From positions 1 through 64,000 of the forward strand of contig NZ_BDAU01000032.1 in the NCBI RefSeq assembly GCF_001612615.1: a stretch of 64,000 nucleotides of DNA, read 5' to 3'. Shown here piece by piece: positions 52,949-61,549 of this stretch. The translations under genes were made by a program, and so were the position numbers. Below the pieces are notes generated by a model. It made no database searches. It saw only the letters and a list, made by a program, of their open reading frames with translations, and had not been told where the DNA came from. The stretch is from Nocardia amikacinitolerans NBRC 108937. GTDB lineage: Bacteria > Actinomycetota > Actinomycetes > Mycobacteriales > Mycobacteriaceae. The stretch's first letter is position 1; every line of letters starts with the position of its first letter.

Positions 52949-53293
52949 ATGAGCGAGAGAAAGAAATCACACACGAAGTTCGCCCGGTTGGCGGCAGCCG
53001 CCGGCATAGCGGCAATTGCTGCGATTCCGGTCGCCACAGCGGCGGCTCAAGCGCCTAGTGCGCACGCGACAAATCCCACGTCCGAAACCCAACTCGTCAA
53101 CAGCCCCGGCTGGGGCGGTGGCTGGGGATGGGGTGGCGGCGGTTGGGGTTGGGGTCACGGCGGTGGCTGGGGATGGGGTCACGGCGGTGGCTGGGGTTGG
53201 GGCCACGGCGGCTGGGGTTGGGGTGGTCCCGGCTGGGGGAATTGGTGGAACCCCTTCGGTTGGGGTGGCTGGGGTGGTTGGGGCAGCTTCTAG
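52949..53293 (+). CDS. Secreted Gly/Trp-rich repeat protein
   Basis: A 114-residue exported protein. A basic N-terminus (MSERKKSHTKFARLAAAAG) and hydrophobic core lead to a cleavage site near ATAAAQA or SAHA (residues 40-50). The mature part is almost only Gly and Trp with His: GWGGGWGWGGGGWGWGHGG repeats and a final GWGNWWNPFGWGGWGGWGSF. Over 15 tryptophans occur in about 65 residues. Such Trp/His-rich surface peptides could bind metals, glycans or membranes; no function is known to me. CGGAG lies upstream of ATG 52949. A strong terminator follows. Confidence 0.72.
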   Translation: MSERKKSHTKFARLAAAAGIAAIAAIPVATAAAQAPSAHATNPTSETQLVNSPGWGGGWGWGGGGWGWGHGGGWGWGHGGGWGWGHGGWGWGGPGWGNWWNPFGWGGWGGWGSF

Positions 53294-53303
53294 TCCCGGT
53301 GAT

Positions 53304-53335
53304 CGAGCCCGGACACGCACAGCGTGCCGGGCTCG
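53304..53335 (+). terminator. Terminator after the Gly/Trp-rich gene
   Basis: CGAGCCCGG (53304-53312) pairs with CCGGGCTCG (53327-53335), and the inner CACGC/GCGTG also pairs around a 3-base loop, with one bulged A. It uncouples the Gly/Trp-rich gene from the flavin hydroxylase gene. Confidence 0.82.
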
Positions 53336-53400
53336 GTTGCATCGAGAACCGATTGCGTGAGGCCAGGTTCGACCAACCGCGCTGAAGCTGGTGGCTGGAA

Positions 53401-54654
53401 ATGAAAATCGTGTGTGTCGGCGGCGGGCCTGCCGGGTTGTACTTCGCTATTTCGATGAAGCGGCGCGACCCGGCCCATGACATCACGGTGATCGACCGCG
53501 ATCCCGCCGGGTCCACCTATGGCTGGGGCGTCGTGTATTGGGACGACCTGCTCGACCTTCTCTATGGGAACGATCCCGACAGCGCGCAGGCGGTGCGCGC
53601 GGGCTCGGTCGTATGGCGTGAACAAGCAATCCATGTACGCGACGAAGAGACCGCACATTTCGGTGGCTACGGGTTCAGCATGGGACGCGCGGCGTTGCTC
53701 GACGTACTTACCCGGCGGGCGAGTGACTTGGGGGTAGATGTCCAGCACGGGCGAGAGGTCCACGATCTGTCCGGCTTCGACCACGCCGATCTCGTCGTCG
53801 CTTCCGATGGCGCGAACAGCCGGATACGGCAGCTGGGTGATCATCATTTCGGCACGTCCGTCGCACTCGGCGAGAACCGATACATCTGGCTCGGTACGGA
53901 CGAGGTCTTCACCCGATTCACCTTCGCCTTCGAACACACCTCGGCCGGGTGGATCTGGTTCCACGCCTACCCGTCGGTCGCCGACAAGATCAGCACCTGC
54001 ATCGTCGAGTGCCAACCGCAGACTTGGCGCGGACTCGGCTTCGATTCCATGGACAACCTGGAGTGCTTGCGCGTCCTGGAGAACATCTTCGCGCGCCCTC
54101 TCGACGGTCACTCGTTGATCAGCAAGACACGGGGCGAGTTCGCAAGGTGGAGCCGTTTTCCCGAGGTGACCAACAAGTCCTGGTATCACGACAACGTGGT
54201 GCTGGTCGGCGATGCGGCGCACACGACGCACTTCACCATCGGTTCGGGCACCCGGTTGGCAATCGTCGACGCCGTCGTACTCGCCCAGAACCTGTACCAG
54301 CATGCCGAGATCGCCGACGCGCTGGAGAATTACGACGCGCAGCGGCGCGCTGCGATGCGCCCGATACAGGCCGCCGCCCGCAACAGCATGATCTGGTTCG
54401 AACACGCCGACCGGTATCTCGACCGCAGCGCCGTGCAGTTCGCCTACGCGATGGCGGCTCGGCACGGGCCGCAGATGCCGTGGCGATATCAGCTACACCT
54501 GCTCACACAGGTACCCACCGTGCGCAAGACCCGGCGTGCCATCGACTCCGGACAGCGGTGGCTGCGGGCTGCCCGACGGGGGGAACTCCCGATGCCGCTC
54601 CCCTCGCCACGACGTCCCACCGAACCGATGCCGACCGATCGGTCGGTGTCCTGA
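53401..54654 (+). CDS. FAD-dependent aromatic hydroxylase (VioD / aminobenzoyl-CoA monooxygenase-like)
   Basis: A 417-residue flavoprotein monooxygenase. The FAD dinucleotide motif is GGGPAG at 7-12, the DG motif is VASDGANSRI near 140, and the GD motif is VGDAAHTTHFTIGSGT near 271. MKIVCVGGGPAGLYFAISMKRRDP and YGWGVVYWDD match hydroxylases such as VioD and the N-terminal half of salicylyl- or aminobenzoyl-CoA monooxygenases. The substrate is probably an aromatic ring, perhaps CoA-bound or tryptophan-derived. No reductase or pathway genes adjoin it. The last 30 residues are Pro/Arg-rich and probably disordered. Confidence 0.78.
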   Translation: MKIVCVGGGPAGLYFAISMKRRDPAHDITVIDRDPAGSTYGWGVVYWDDLLDLLYGNDPDSAQAVRAGSVVWREQAIHVRDEETAHFGGYGFSMGRAALLDVLTRRASDLGVDVQHGREVHDLSGFDHADLVVASDGANSRIRQLGDHHFGTSVALGENRYIWLGTDEVFTRFTFAFEHTSAGWIWFHAYPSVADKISTCIVECQPQTWRGLGFDSMDNLECLRVLENIFARPLDGHSLISKTRGEFARWSRFPEVTNKSWYHDNVVLVGDAAHTTHFTIGSGTRLAIVDAVVLAQNLYQHAEIADALENYDAQRRAAMRPIQAAARNSMIWFEHADRYLDRSAVQFAYAMAARHGPQMPWRYQLHLLTQVPTVRKTRRAIDSGQRWLRAARRGELPMPLPSPRRPTEPMPTDRSVS

Positions 54655-54657
54655 TCC

Positions 54658-54678
54658 GGGCAGGCCTGCGACCTGCCC
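54658..54678 (+). terminator. Short hairpin after the flavin hydroxylase
   Basis: GGGCAGG (54658-54664) pairs with CCTGCCC (54672-54678) just after the stop codon. No T-run follows. Confidence 0.45.
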
Positions 54679-54781
54679 AGGGCAACAACGATTTCCGTAG
54701 ATCGGCGCGGAGGCAACACTCGGGATCCTCGAACGCACCGTCCGCCGACGCGCGGCGGCCTGACCAGGCGTGCAAGGGCAC

Positions 54782-54832
54782 GGACACCACCGCTCACCTC
54801 GATGAATATCGTCGGGTGGCGCGGTGGTGTCC
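54782..54832. terminator. Hairpin between convergent genes
   Basis: GGACACCACCGC (54782-54793) pairs perfectly with GCGGTGGTGTCC (54821-54832), with a 27-base loop. It lies 29 bp beyond the fadB2 stop and probably terminates fadB2. Confidence 0.65.
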
Positions 54833-54860
54833 CGGCAGCGGGCGATCAGCCCGCGCGACC

Positions 54861-55715
54861 TCAGTTGTAGCTGTAGAAGCCGCGACCGGTCTTGCGGCCG
54901 AGGCGACCCGCGTCGACCATCCGACGCAGCAGCGCGGGCGGCGCGTAGTGCGGTTCGGCGAATTCGGCGTACAGCGACTCGGCTGCCGCCAGTGCGATGT
55001 CGAGGCCGACGGTGTCGAGCAGGGTGAGCGGACCCATCGGGTAACCGCAGCCGCCCTTCATCGCCGCGTCGATGTCCTCGGCGGAGGCGTAGCCCGACTC
55101 GAGCATCCGGACGGCCTGGCACAGGTACGGGATCAGCAGCGCGTTGACGATGAAGCCGGAGCGGTCACCGGCCTGGACGGTGGTCTTGCCCAGGGTGTTC
55201 TTCGCGTAGTCGGTGACAGCGGCGGCCGTCTCCGGGGAGGTGACCAGGGTGGAGATGATCTCGACCAGCGGCATCACCGGCACCGGGTTGAAGAAGTGCA
55301 CGCCGACGACCTGCTCGGGACGCTGGGTCGCGCCCGCGACCTTGATGACCGGGATCGACGAGGTGTTGGTCGCGAGGATGCCTGCCGGCTTCACGATCTT
55401 GTCGAGCTTGCCGAAGATCTCGTACTTCAGCGACTCGATCTCCGGGGCCGCCTCGATGACCAGGTCACGATCGGCGAACTCCTCGATATCGAGGGTGACG
55501 CGCACCCGCGCCAGCACCGCGTCGGCGTCCTCCTGGGTGATCTTGCCCTTCGTCACGCCACGCGAGACCGACGACGCGATCCGCTGCTGCGCCGCCTCGG
55601 CGAACTCCACCGTCGTCTCGAGCACCAGGACCTCGCTCCCGGCCTTCGCACACACCTCGGCGATGCCCGCACCCATCGTGCCGCCACCGATCACACCGAT
55701 CAACTTCACAGTCAT
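54861..55715 (-). CDS. fadB2: 3-hydroxybutyryl-CoA dehydrogenase
   Basis: A 284-residue enzyme. The NAD motif is GGGTMGAGIAE near 9-19, the catalytic histidine is in VHFFNPVPVMPLVE near 139, and NTSSIP precedes it. The C-terminal dimerisation domain has GCGYPMGPLTLLDTVGLD. It oxidises 3-hydroxyacyl-CoA to 3-oxoacyl-CoA or the reverse, and corresponds to mycobacterial FadB2. ATG at 55715 follows AGGAG. A ferredoxin gene lies 80 bp upstream on the same strand. Confidence 0.9.
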   Translation of the reverse strand: MTVKLIGVIGGGTMGAGIAEVCAKAGSEVLVLETTVEFAEAAQQRIASSVSRGVTKGKITQEDADAVLARVRVTLDIEEFADRDLVIEAAPEIESLKYEIFGKLDKIVKPAGILATNTSSIPVIKVAGATQRPEQVVGVHFFNPVPVMPLVEIISTLVTSPETAAAVTDYAKNTLGKTTVQAGDRSGFIVNALLIPYLCQAVRMLESGYASAEDIDAAMKGGCGYPMGPLTLLDTVGLDIALAAAESLYAEFAEPHYAPPALLRRMVDAGRLGRKTGRGFYSYN

Positions 55716-55795
55716 GTCTCCTATCCGAAATCAACACCCATTCCTAGCAGGGCACGAAATCACGCGCCGAACAGGAGGCAAGGTCGGAACAAGAA

Positions 55796-56131
55796 TCACG
55801 GCTGGTATTCCCGCACGAAAACGGTGTCGACTCCCAGCGCGCCGATACCCGCCGCGGCACCCGGCTGCCCGAGTGGGGCTTGCCGTCCGGGCAGCGGCTC
55901 GGCGAAGAAGCGGGCGTTCTCGATGACGAACTGCTCCTGGCCCGAGGGAATGTCGTCCTCGAAGTAGATCGCCTCGACCGGGCAGACCGGTTCGCATGCC
56001 CCGCAGTCGATGCACTCGTCGGGCTGGATGTACGCCATCCGATCACCGATGAAGATGCAGTCGATCGGGCACTCCTCGACGCAGGCCCTGTCCAGGACAT
56101 CGACGCAGGCAGCGCCGACCACGAACGTCAC
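55796..56131 (-). CDS. 7Fe ferredoxin (FdxC/FdxA-type)
   Basis: A 111-residue ferredoxin. Cysteines in CVDVLDRACVEECPIDCI and CIDCGACEPVCPVEAI fit one 3Fe-4S and one 4Fe-4S cluster. The C-terminal part, with FFAEPLPGRQAPLG and GVDTVFVREY, is typical of actinobacterial 7Fe ferredoxins. It donates electrons to P450s, oxidoreductases or the dehydrogenases of fat metabolism. GTG at 56131 is fixed by GAGGAG about seven bases upstream. Confidence 0.88.
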   Translation of the reverse strand: MTFVVGAACVDVLDRACVEECPIDCIFIGDRMAYIQPDECIDCGACEPVCPVEAIYFEDDIPSGQEQFVIENARFFAEPLPGRQAPLGQPGAAAGIGALGVDTVFVREYQP

Positions 56132-56267
56132 AATGTTCTCCTCTGCCGTTCCGCACCCCGCGACCAGCGGATGTCCCCGATCTTGGTGCCCGATCACGTG
56201 CGCGGCTAGAGGTCCGGTACCGACAACCTCATAACTTGCCCTTATGTCCTGGCGTCACCCTTACGCC

Positions 56268-57236
56268 TCAGATCTCCAGGACCAGGCGGGTGCCGTGCAG
56301 TCGCTCGGTCTCGATTCGGCGATGCGCCTCGGCGGCGGCCGACAGTGGAAGCAGGTCGATCGACCGCGGTCGCAGCGCTCCGTCGAGCAGGTGGCGATTG
56401 ATCGCCGTCGCGGCGTCGCGCAGTTGTGCGCTGGTCGCGCGGGAGATGACGAAGCCGCGGATCGAACCGTCCTTCAGATACAGCGCTCCCGTCGGCAGTT
56501 CGGATCGGGAACCCGTGCCCGCGACGATGACGATCCGGCCTCCGATCGCGAGCATCTCCACGGCGGCCACCATGTCGTTCCGGCCGGAGGTATCGATGAA
56601 GAGGTCGACGCCGCTGGTCACGATGTCGCGCACCTTGTCGACGACGTTCGCCTCGCGATAGTCGATGGTGTGCGCGGCGCCCAGGCGTCGGCAGTAGTCG
56701 TGGTCGTCGGGGTGCGCGGTCGCGATGACCGTGCCTCCGGCGCGGGTGATCAGGGCGACGAGTGCGCTACCGAGGTTGCCTGCCGCGCCCGCGATCAGCG
56801 CCGTCTCACCGGGCCGGAGATTCCCGTGGGTGAATGCGGCGAGGTAGGCGGCGGCCGCCGGATGGACGACCGCCACCGTCTGCGTGGGAGACGCGCCGTC
56901 AGGCAGATGGTAGAGGCGGTCGACGGGAACGGCGGCGAGTTCGGAGGCCGCTCCCTGCCGCCCCTCGTGCCCGAGGCTGTTACACCAGACCCGATCGCCG
57001 GGCGAGAATTCCGGTGAACGCGATTCGACGACAGTTCCGACCAGGTCGCGGCCGATCACGAACGGGAACTCCATCGCGGTCGGGTATCGCCCGGAGCGCA
57101 CGAAGGTGTCGACGTGATTCACCGCCGTGGCCGAAACTCTGACCACGACGTCGTCGGGTCCGGCCACCGGCGGCGGCAGCTCGCCGTAGACGATCGATTC
57201 CGGCGGTCCGAGTCGTTCGATGTAAGCAGCTCGCAC
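56268..57236 (-). CDS. NADPH:quinone reductase-like MDR protein
   Basis: A 322-residue medium-chain dehydrogenase without zinc ligands. The N-terminal domain has AVNHVDTFVRSGRYPTAMEFPFVIGRDLVGTV, and the NADPH loop is IAGAAGNLGSALVALI near 145. This is the quinone oxidoreductase (QorA-like) class, which reduces quinones or enones by two electrons. The GTG start at 57236 has GGGGAGGA seven bases upstream. It stands alone, 136 bp from the ferredoxin gene. Confidence 0.82.
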   Translation of the reverse strand: MRAAYIERLGPPESIVYGELPPPVAGPDDVVVRVSATAVNHVDTFVRSGRYPTAMEFPFVIGRDLVGTVVESRSPEFSPGDRVWCNSLGHEGRQGAASELAAVPVDRLYHLPDGASPTQTVAVVHPAAAAYLAAFTHGNLRPGETALIAGAAGNLGSALVALITRAGGTVIATAHPDDHDYCRRLGAAHTIDYREANVVDKVRDIVTSGVDLFIDTSGRNDMVAAVEMLAIGGRIVIVAGTGSRSELPTGALYLKDGSIRGFVISRATSAQLRDAATAINRHLLDGALRPRSIDLLPLSAAAEAHRRIETERLHGTRLVLEI

Positions 57237-57405
57237 GCGATGGTCCTCCCCTGCGAATGGGCAAGCGGAGTCGGCTCAGTCTGTCACGCCGTTCCCGAGG
57301 CGGGCAACGACACAGCAGCCGACGCGCGGGTGAGCCGGAATCAGCCGTGGCCTGCGATGCCCCGGGACCGAGCGCCGAGGAATCCCGGGGCATCTACTGG
57401 GCGGC

Positions 57406-57795
57406 TCAGGCGCAGACGCGCACCGCGTCGGCCGCGTTGTCGGCACCGCGCGGCATGTTCCCCCGACCGTTGTTCGGGACGGAGGCGAGCAGCTGCCAGC
57501 GCACGCCGGTCCAGTTGTACACACCCACGGTTTTGCCGGTGCGGTTCCAGTACGACGTCAGGCGGTCGCCGACGCCGCCGTTGCCGATGTCGTGCAGCAC
57601 GCAGTTCGAATCGACCTGCACGATCATGCTGCCGGTGCCGTCGGGACCGTCCCAGCCGCAGAACAATCCGCCAGGACAGGCATAGCCGTAGCCAGCGGAT
57701 GCCGGAGCGGCCGAGACCGTGGTGCCGATCGCGGTGCAGGCCAGCGCGGCCAACGCGGCGGCCGCCATGCGGCGCGGTATGGATGCTGAATTCAT
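57406..57795 (-). CDS. Secreted peptidase-inhibitor I36-like protein
   Basis: A 129-residue exported protein. A leader with basic start and AAPASA cleavage site (about residue 34) is followed by ACPGGLFCGWDGPDGTGSM, NWTGVRWQLLASVPNN and a final cysteine. The CPxGxFCxW motif and four cysteines are typical of peptidase inhibitor family I36 in actinobacteria. Inhibitory activity is inferred from the family; many members are untested. GAGGGGA lies upstream of the start. Confidence 0.75.
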   Translation of the reverse strand: MNSASIPRRMAAAALAALACTAIGTTVSAAPASAGYGYACPGGLFCGWDGPDGTGSMIVQVDSNCVLHDIGNGGVGDRLTSYWNRTGKTVGVYNWTGVRWQLLASVPNNGRGNMPRGADNAADAVRVCA

Positions 57796-57909
57796 CGTTG
57801 TCCCCTCGTGATTCGGTCCCGGCGAGGCGGGATAGCTTCGCCGCGATCAATCGTGTCCGAATCACCCGAACGGGAAATCCGTACTGCCACGGAGCAGCGG
57901 TACGGAATT

Positions 57910-59332
57910 TCAGCGCTGCTCCGCGACCCAGGCGGCGATCTGGGTGCGGTTGGTCGAGCCGAGCTTGGCGAGGATGTGCTGCACGTGACTTTCGGCCGTG
58001 CGCTCGGAAATGCCAAGGAGCGAAGCGATCTGCCGATTGGTGAGACCTTCGGCCACATGCGCCGCGACCTCGGCCTCGCGACGCGTCAGTCCGCTCGGGC
58101 GATCACCGCGCAGGGTGCCTGCCAGCTGGTCGGCGCGGCGGGCCAGCGGCGCCATACCCAATCGCGCGGCGGCCGCGCCGACACTCGCGCACAGCGCCGC
58201 GGCCTCGTCGGTATCGCCGGGCCGACGGCGGCGGGCCAGGATGCGGGCCAGCTCGTATCTGGCCAGCTCCGTATACGGGGCGGTACCGGCAAGGTCGTTG
58301 GCGGCGACGCCTTTTCGCAGCTCGTCGACGGCGTCGTCGAGGCGCCCACAGGCACCCAGCGCGATGCCGAGATACGTGCGAGCCGAGCCGAAGTTCACGA
58401 GGGTCGAGGCTCCGGCGGTGACGAACAGGTCGGCGTACGGGCGCAGCCGGGCGGCCAGGTCCGCGGCGACGTCGGCGGCATCGAACATCGCCGCGAGTTC
58501 GATCCTGGTCGCCATTGCGGTCAGCAGCGTCGGCGGCGGCACCGTCTCGATGTCGGGGGCGGTGCGAAACAGCAGGCGAGCACGCTCGAGGTCACCGCGC
58601 TGCGCCCAGTGGACGCCGTGCGACGGCACGAGGAATCCCGGTGCGCTGCGGTCGTTCTCCTCGAATTGCTCGGCGTCGACGAGGCCTCGGTCGGTGAGCC
58701 CGTCGATGACTATCAACACGAAAACCGAAGGGCCGACGAGCGATTCGTGCGAACGTCCCCCGATCAGGCGCAACCCTTCACGGGTGTCGGCGATCGCCTC
58801 GTCGAACCGGCCCCGAGACAGCGCCGTTGCCGCCGTGCGGCGCAGGTAGTGCCAGCGGGCGAGGGGTCTGCGCAGCCGTTGCGTCAGCTGCCGCATCGGC
58901 GCGAGTTCCGCTTCGGCCTCGTCCAGTCTGCCGAGCATCGTCAGCGCGTCGAAGCGCCACAGTCGGCCCCAGAGCAGGGTGTCGTCATCGTGTTCGGCCG
59001 CGCCGAGGACGAGCATCTGGTCGGCCAGATCGAGCCGTTCGCGCACCCCGTCCGGACCGGACCTGGCCATCTGCCTGGCCCGCAGCGCCGAACGCAGCAC
59101 CGCGCCATCGCCGATCCTGCGCGCCATCGCGAGCGCCTCGGCCGAGATCCGATCGCAGTCGCCGCCGCCGGTGATCCCCGCCTCGCCCGCCCGCAGGGCA
59201 AGTAGCCGCACCCGTAGCGGACTGTCCTCGGTGGGTAGCCGGGCCAGCGCCTCGGCGGCCAGCTGAGACCGCCTGGTCGAGAAGGGTGGCGAGCAACTCC
59301 GACTCACGCGCCCGCCCGACGAGATCACCCAT
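57910..59332 (-). pseudogene. LuxR regulator lacking its ATPase domain
   Basis: The downstream part is a good 470-residue frame: helical TPR-like repeats and a C-terminal LuxR helix-turn-helix (SGLTRREAEVAAHVAEGLTN, RQIASLLGISERTAESHVQHIL). Family members of about 900 residues start with an AAA ATPase. Here ATG 59332 opens MGDLVGRARESELLATLLDQ, exactly the family N-terminus. The reading then shifts frame at about 59275 and joins directly to AAEALARLPTEDSPLRVRLL, which belongs after the ATPase. About 400 residues with both Walker motifs are missing. GTG at 59328 could still express the C-terminal part, so residual DNA binding is possible. Confidence 0.7.
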
Positions 59333-59430
59333 GCACGGCACGATATAGCGCCACGCCGACCGCGTCCGGCGGATGACGAGCGGCGCCACCCTGTATCCGG
59401 TTGTAGCCCAGCGAGTCTCCGGCTACGCCA

Positions 59431-59694
59431 CTACGAAGTGCGGGGCTCTCGGCCCGCGATTCGAATCAGTCGCCCCGGCGACGTGCGGGTCAATCGATCG
59501 ACGCACTGGTCGCGAAGTCTCGCGACGGTCGAATTGTCGAGCGCGCGGGCGGCGGGCGAACCGAGCAGGCGCATCAGGCGAATGTGGAATTCCCTCGGGC
59601 AGAGGCCGAACCGCAGGAAAGCTTCGTCGTCGTTGCCGCCGAAGGGCGCCCATTCGGCGGCGAATTCCAGCATGTCGTTTTCGTACCGGCTCAT
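59431..59694 (-). CDS. Small DUF3263-like protein
   Basis: An 87-residue protein: MSRYENDMLEFAAEWAPFGG, then DEAFLRFGLCPREFHIRLMRLL. The layout (helix, Trp, Gly, then a helix-turn-helix-like FGLxxxxFxxRLxxLL) resembles DUF3263 proteins, small putative DNA-binding proteins of actinobacteria. ATG at 59694 has AAGG upstream. It stands alone between the LuxR remnant and the HAD gene. Confidence 0.6.
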   Translation of the reverse strand: MSRYENDMLEFAAEWAPFGGNDDEAFLRFGLCPREFHIRLMRLLGSPAARALDNSTVARLRDQCVDRLTRTSPGRLIRIAGREPRTS

Positions 59695-59844
59695 TGGCGA
59701 CCTTCGGGCGGGGATGTGGAGCTACCGGCCTGTGCCGCGGCGCACAGCAGACCGGCACGGCTACTGACAGTGCGCGGCGTCGCCGTCTGGATCGGCGAAC
59801 GCCGCGCACCGCGCGATGGGTTCAGCCGCAAGCCGGGCGGCGGT

Positions 59845-60477
59845 TCACCCGATGCGGAATCGCTCGGCCAGTTGACGACCGGTGTCCTCGGCCGAGGTGT
59901 GCAGTACCCCGGCGATGCCGAGTCGCGCCGCGCCGTCCAGGTTTTGGCGCAGATCGTCGATCATGACCGCCCGATCCGGCTGGACGCCGAGACCGTCGCA
60001 GGCGATCTGGTAGATCCGCCGCGACGGTTTGCGTACGCCCACCTCCGAGGAGATGACGACGACATCGGCGAGCGCGGTCAGATCGAATCCGGCGTAGCAG
60101 TCACGCCCGAAAGCGTTCGACACCAGCGCGACCGGAACCCCGGCGGCCCGCACCCGTTGGATCAGCTCGATTGTCGCGTCGTCCCTGGCCAGCCCGCTCT
60201 GCATCCTGGCGCTCAGCCCCGCCGGGTCGACGTCGGCGCCGTGCGCACGCAATCGTTCGCAGAAACCGCTGTCGAAGGCCTCGGCATCGATGCGACCGGA
60301 TTCGTGGTCCGCCAGCAGCTTTCGCGCGATCTCGTCCGTGCTCAGCAAGGTGATCGGCAGGTCGGGAAATCCCAGCGAAGCCCCGAATTCGCGGAACGCG
60401 TCGAGCACGCTCGTGGTCATGACGCCGCCGAAATCCACGAGCACCGCGTCGCGCGGGTCGATCGACGACGCGGTCAT
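59845..60477 (-). CDS. HAD-family hydrolase
   Basis: A 210-residue haloacid-dehalogenase phosphatase. The nucleophile Asp15 is in VLVDFGGVMT, motif II is LVSNAFG near 117, and the motif III/IV residues are VRKPSRRIY and MIDDLRQN. A four-helix cap fills 30-95. Its start overlaps the stop of the upstream MDR reductase gene (ATGA). In the operon with APH kinase and acyl-CoA dehydrogenase it matches the N-terminal HAD module of ACAD10. Its substrate may be a phosphorylated acyl-CoA. Confidence 0.85.
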   Translation of the reverse strand: MTASSIDPRDAVLVDFGGVMTTSVLDAFREFGASLGFPDLPITLLSTDEIARKLLADHESGRIDAEAFDSGFCERLRAHGADVDPAGLSARMQSGLARDDATIELIQRVRAAGVPVALVSNAFGRDCYAGFDLTALADVVVISSEVGVRKPSRRIYQIACDGLGVQPDRAVMIDDLRQNLDGAARLGIAGVLHTSAEDTGRQLAERFRIG

Positions 60478-61457
60478 GGCTGGAACACGATTCGTCCGAC
60501 GGTGCTGCCGTCGCCGAGGCGGCCGAGGCCCTCGGCTACCTCGGTGAGGGCGAGCCGTTCGCTGATCAGCGGCTTGATCGCCCGGGTTGCCGCGAGCCGG
60601 GTGAGCTCGTCGTGGCAGTCCGCGATGGCCTGGGTGTCGTACCGCTTGTACAGGCCCCAGTGCAGCCCGATGATCGAATAATTCTTGATCAGCGCGTGAT
60701 TGAGCGCGGGCTGGGGAATCGTGCCGCCCGCGAAGCCGATCACCAGGATGCGACCTTCGAAGGCAATGCATTTGGTGGATTTGGCGTAGGCGTCACCACC
60801 GACCGGATCGTAGACGACGTCGACGCCGCGACCGCCGGTGAACTCTTGGACGACCGGAAGGAAGTCCTCGGTGTGCCGGTCGATCACCAGATCCGCGCCG
60901 AGAGACCGGCAGTACTCGGCCTTCTCCGCGCCGCCGACGACGCCGATCACCGTCGCTCCCGCCGCCTTGCCGAGCTGGACGGCGCAACTGCCGACACCGC
61001 CCGCGGCGGCGTGCACCAGCAGGGTCTCCCCCGGCCGCAGGCTGGTCCGCCGGTGCAGCGCGAACCAGCCGGTCTGGTAGCCGATGCTCAATGCCGACGC
61101 CTCGGCGTCGACGAGCGCGCCCGGCGCGGGAAACGCGTTGCCCTCGTCGACGATCGCCAGTTCGGCGAACGCCCCTCCTGGCAGGTTCGGGGTGCCGATC
61201 ACCCGGTCCCCGACCGCGAACCGCGTGACCCCCGCACCAATCGCGACGACCTCACCGCACAGTTCGACGCCGGGCGTGAACGGCAGCGGCGGCTTGATCT
61301 GATACTCGCCGCGGCACAGCAGCACGTCCGGGAAGTTCGCCGGTGCGGCGAGCACCCGCACCAGCAACTGCCCCGATCCGGGCTCCGGGTCCGCGATCTC
61401 TTCGAACCGCAGCACATCGCGCGGCTGGCCGAGTTCGTGTACTCGCCAAGCTTTCAC
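60474..61457 (-). CDS. NADPH:quinone oxidoreductase-like MDR protein
   Basis: A 327-residue medium-chain reductase without zinc ligands. Domain features: VKAWRVHELGQPRDVLRFEE, FPDVLLCRGEYQIKPPLPFTPGVELCGEV, and NADPH loop VHAAAGGVGSCAVQLGKAAG near 145. It is close to quinone oxidoreductase and enoyl reductase-like enzymes often found with acyl-CoA dehydrogenases. GTG at 61457 has GAGGAG six bases upstream. It overlaps the HAD gene by 4 bp and follows the kinase gene by 92 bp. Confidence 0.86.
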   Translation of the reverse strand: MKAWRVHELGQPRDVLRFEEIADPEPGSGQLLVRVLAAPANFPDVLLCRGEYQIKPPLPFTPGVELCGEVVAIGAGVTRFAVGDRVIGTPNLPGGAFAELAIVDEGNAFPAPGALVDAEASALSIGYQTGWFALHRRTSLRPGETLLVHAAAGGVGSCAVQLGKAAGATVIGVVGGAEKAEYCRSLGADLVIDRHTEDFLPVVQEFTGGRGVDVVYDPVGGDAYAKSTKCIAFEGRILVIGFAGGTIPQPALNHALIKNYSIIGLHWGLYKRYDTQAIADCHDELTRLAATRAIKPLISERLALTEVAEGLGRLGDGSTVGRIVFQP

Positions 61458-61549
61458 GTCAACTCCTCGTGGTGGTACCTGATCCGCCGCCATCGGCGGA
61501 TCGCTGAGCTCGGCGCGGTCCGAGCTCGCGGCGCGCTGCGCCGGATCGG

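Noticed and set aside
52949..54654. RiPP-like operon of Gly/Trp-rich precursor and flavin hydroxylase
   Set aside because: A strong terminator separates the genes, the precursor carries a Sec-type signal, and no RiPP maturation or export genes are present; left only as a low-probability link.
49001..54700. attL/attR duplication of the tRNA-Leu 3' end
   Set aside because: I looked for a second copy of TTCAAGTCCCCTCTCGCG downstream and saw none.
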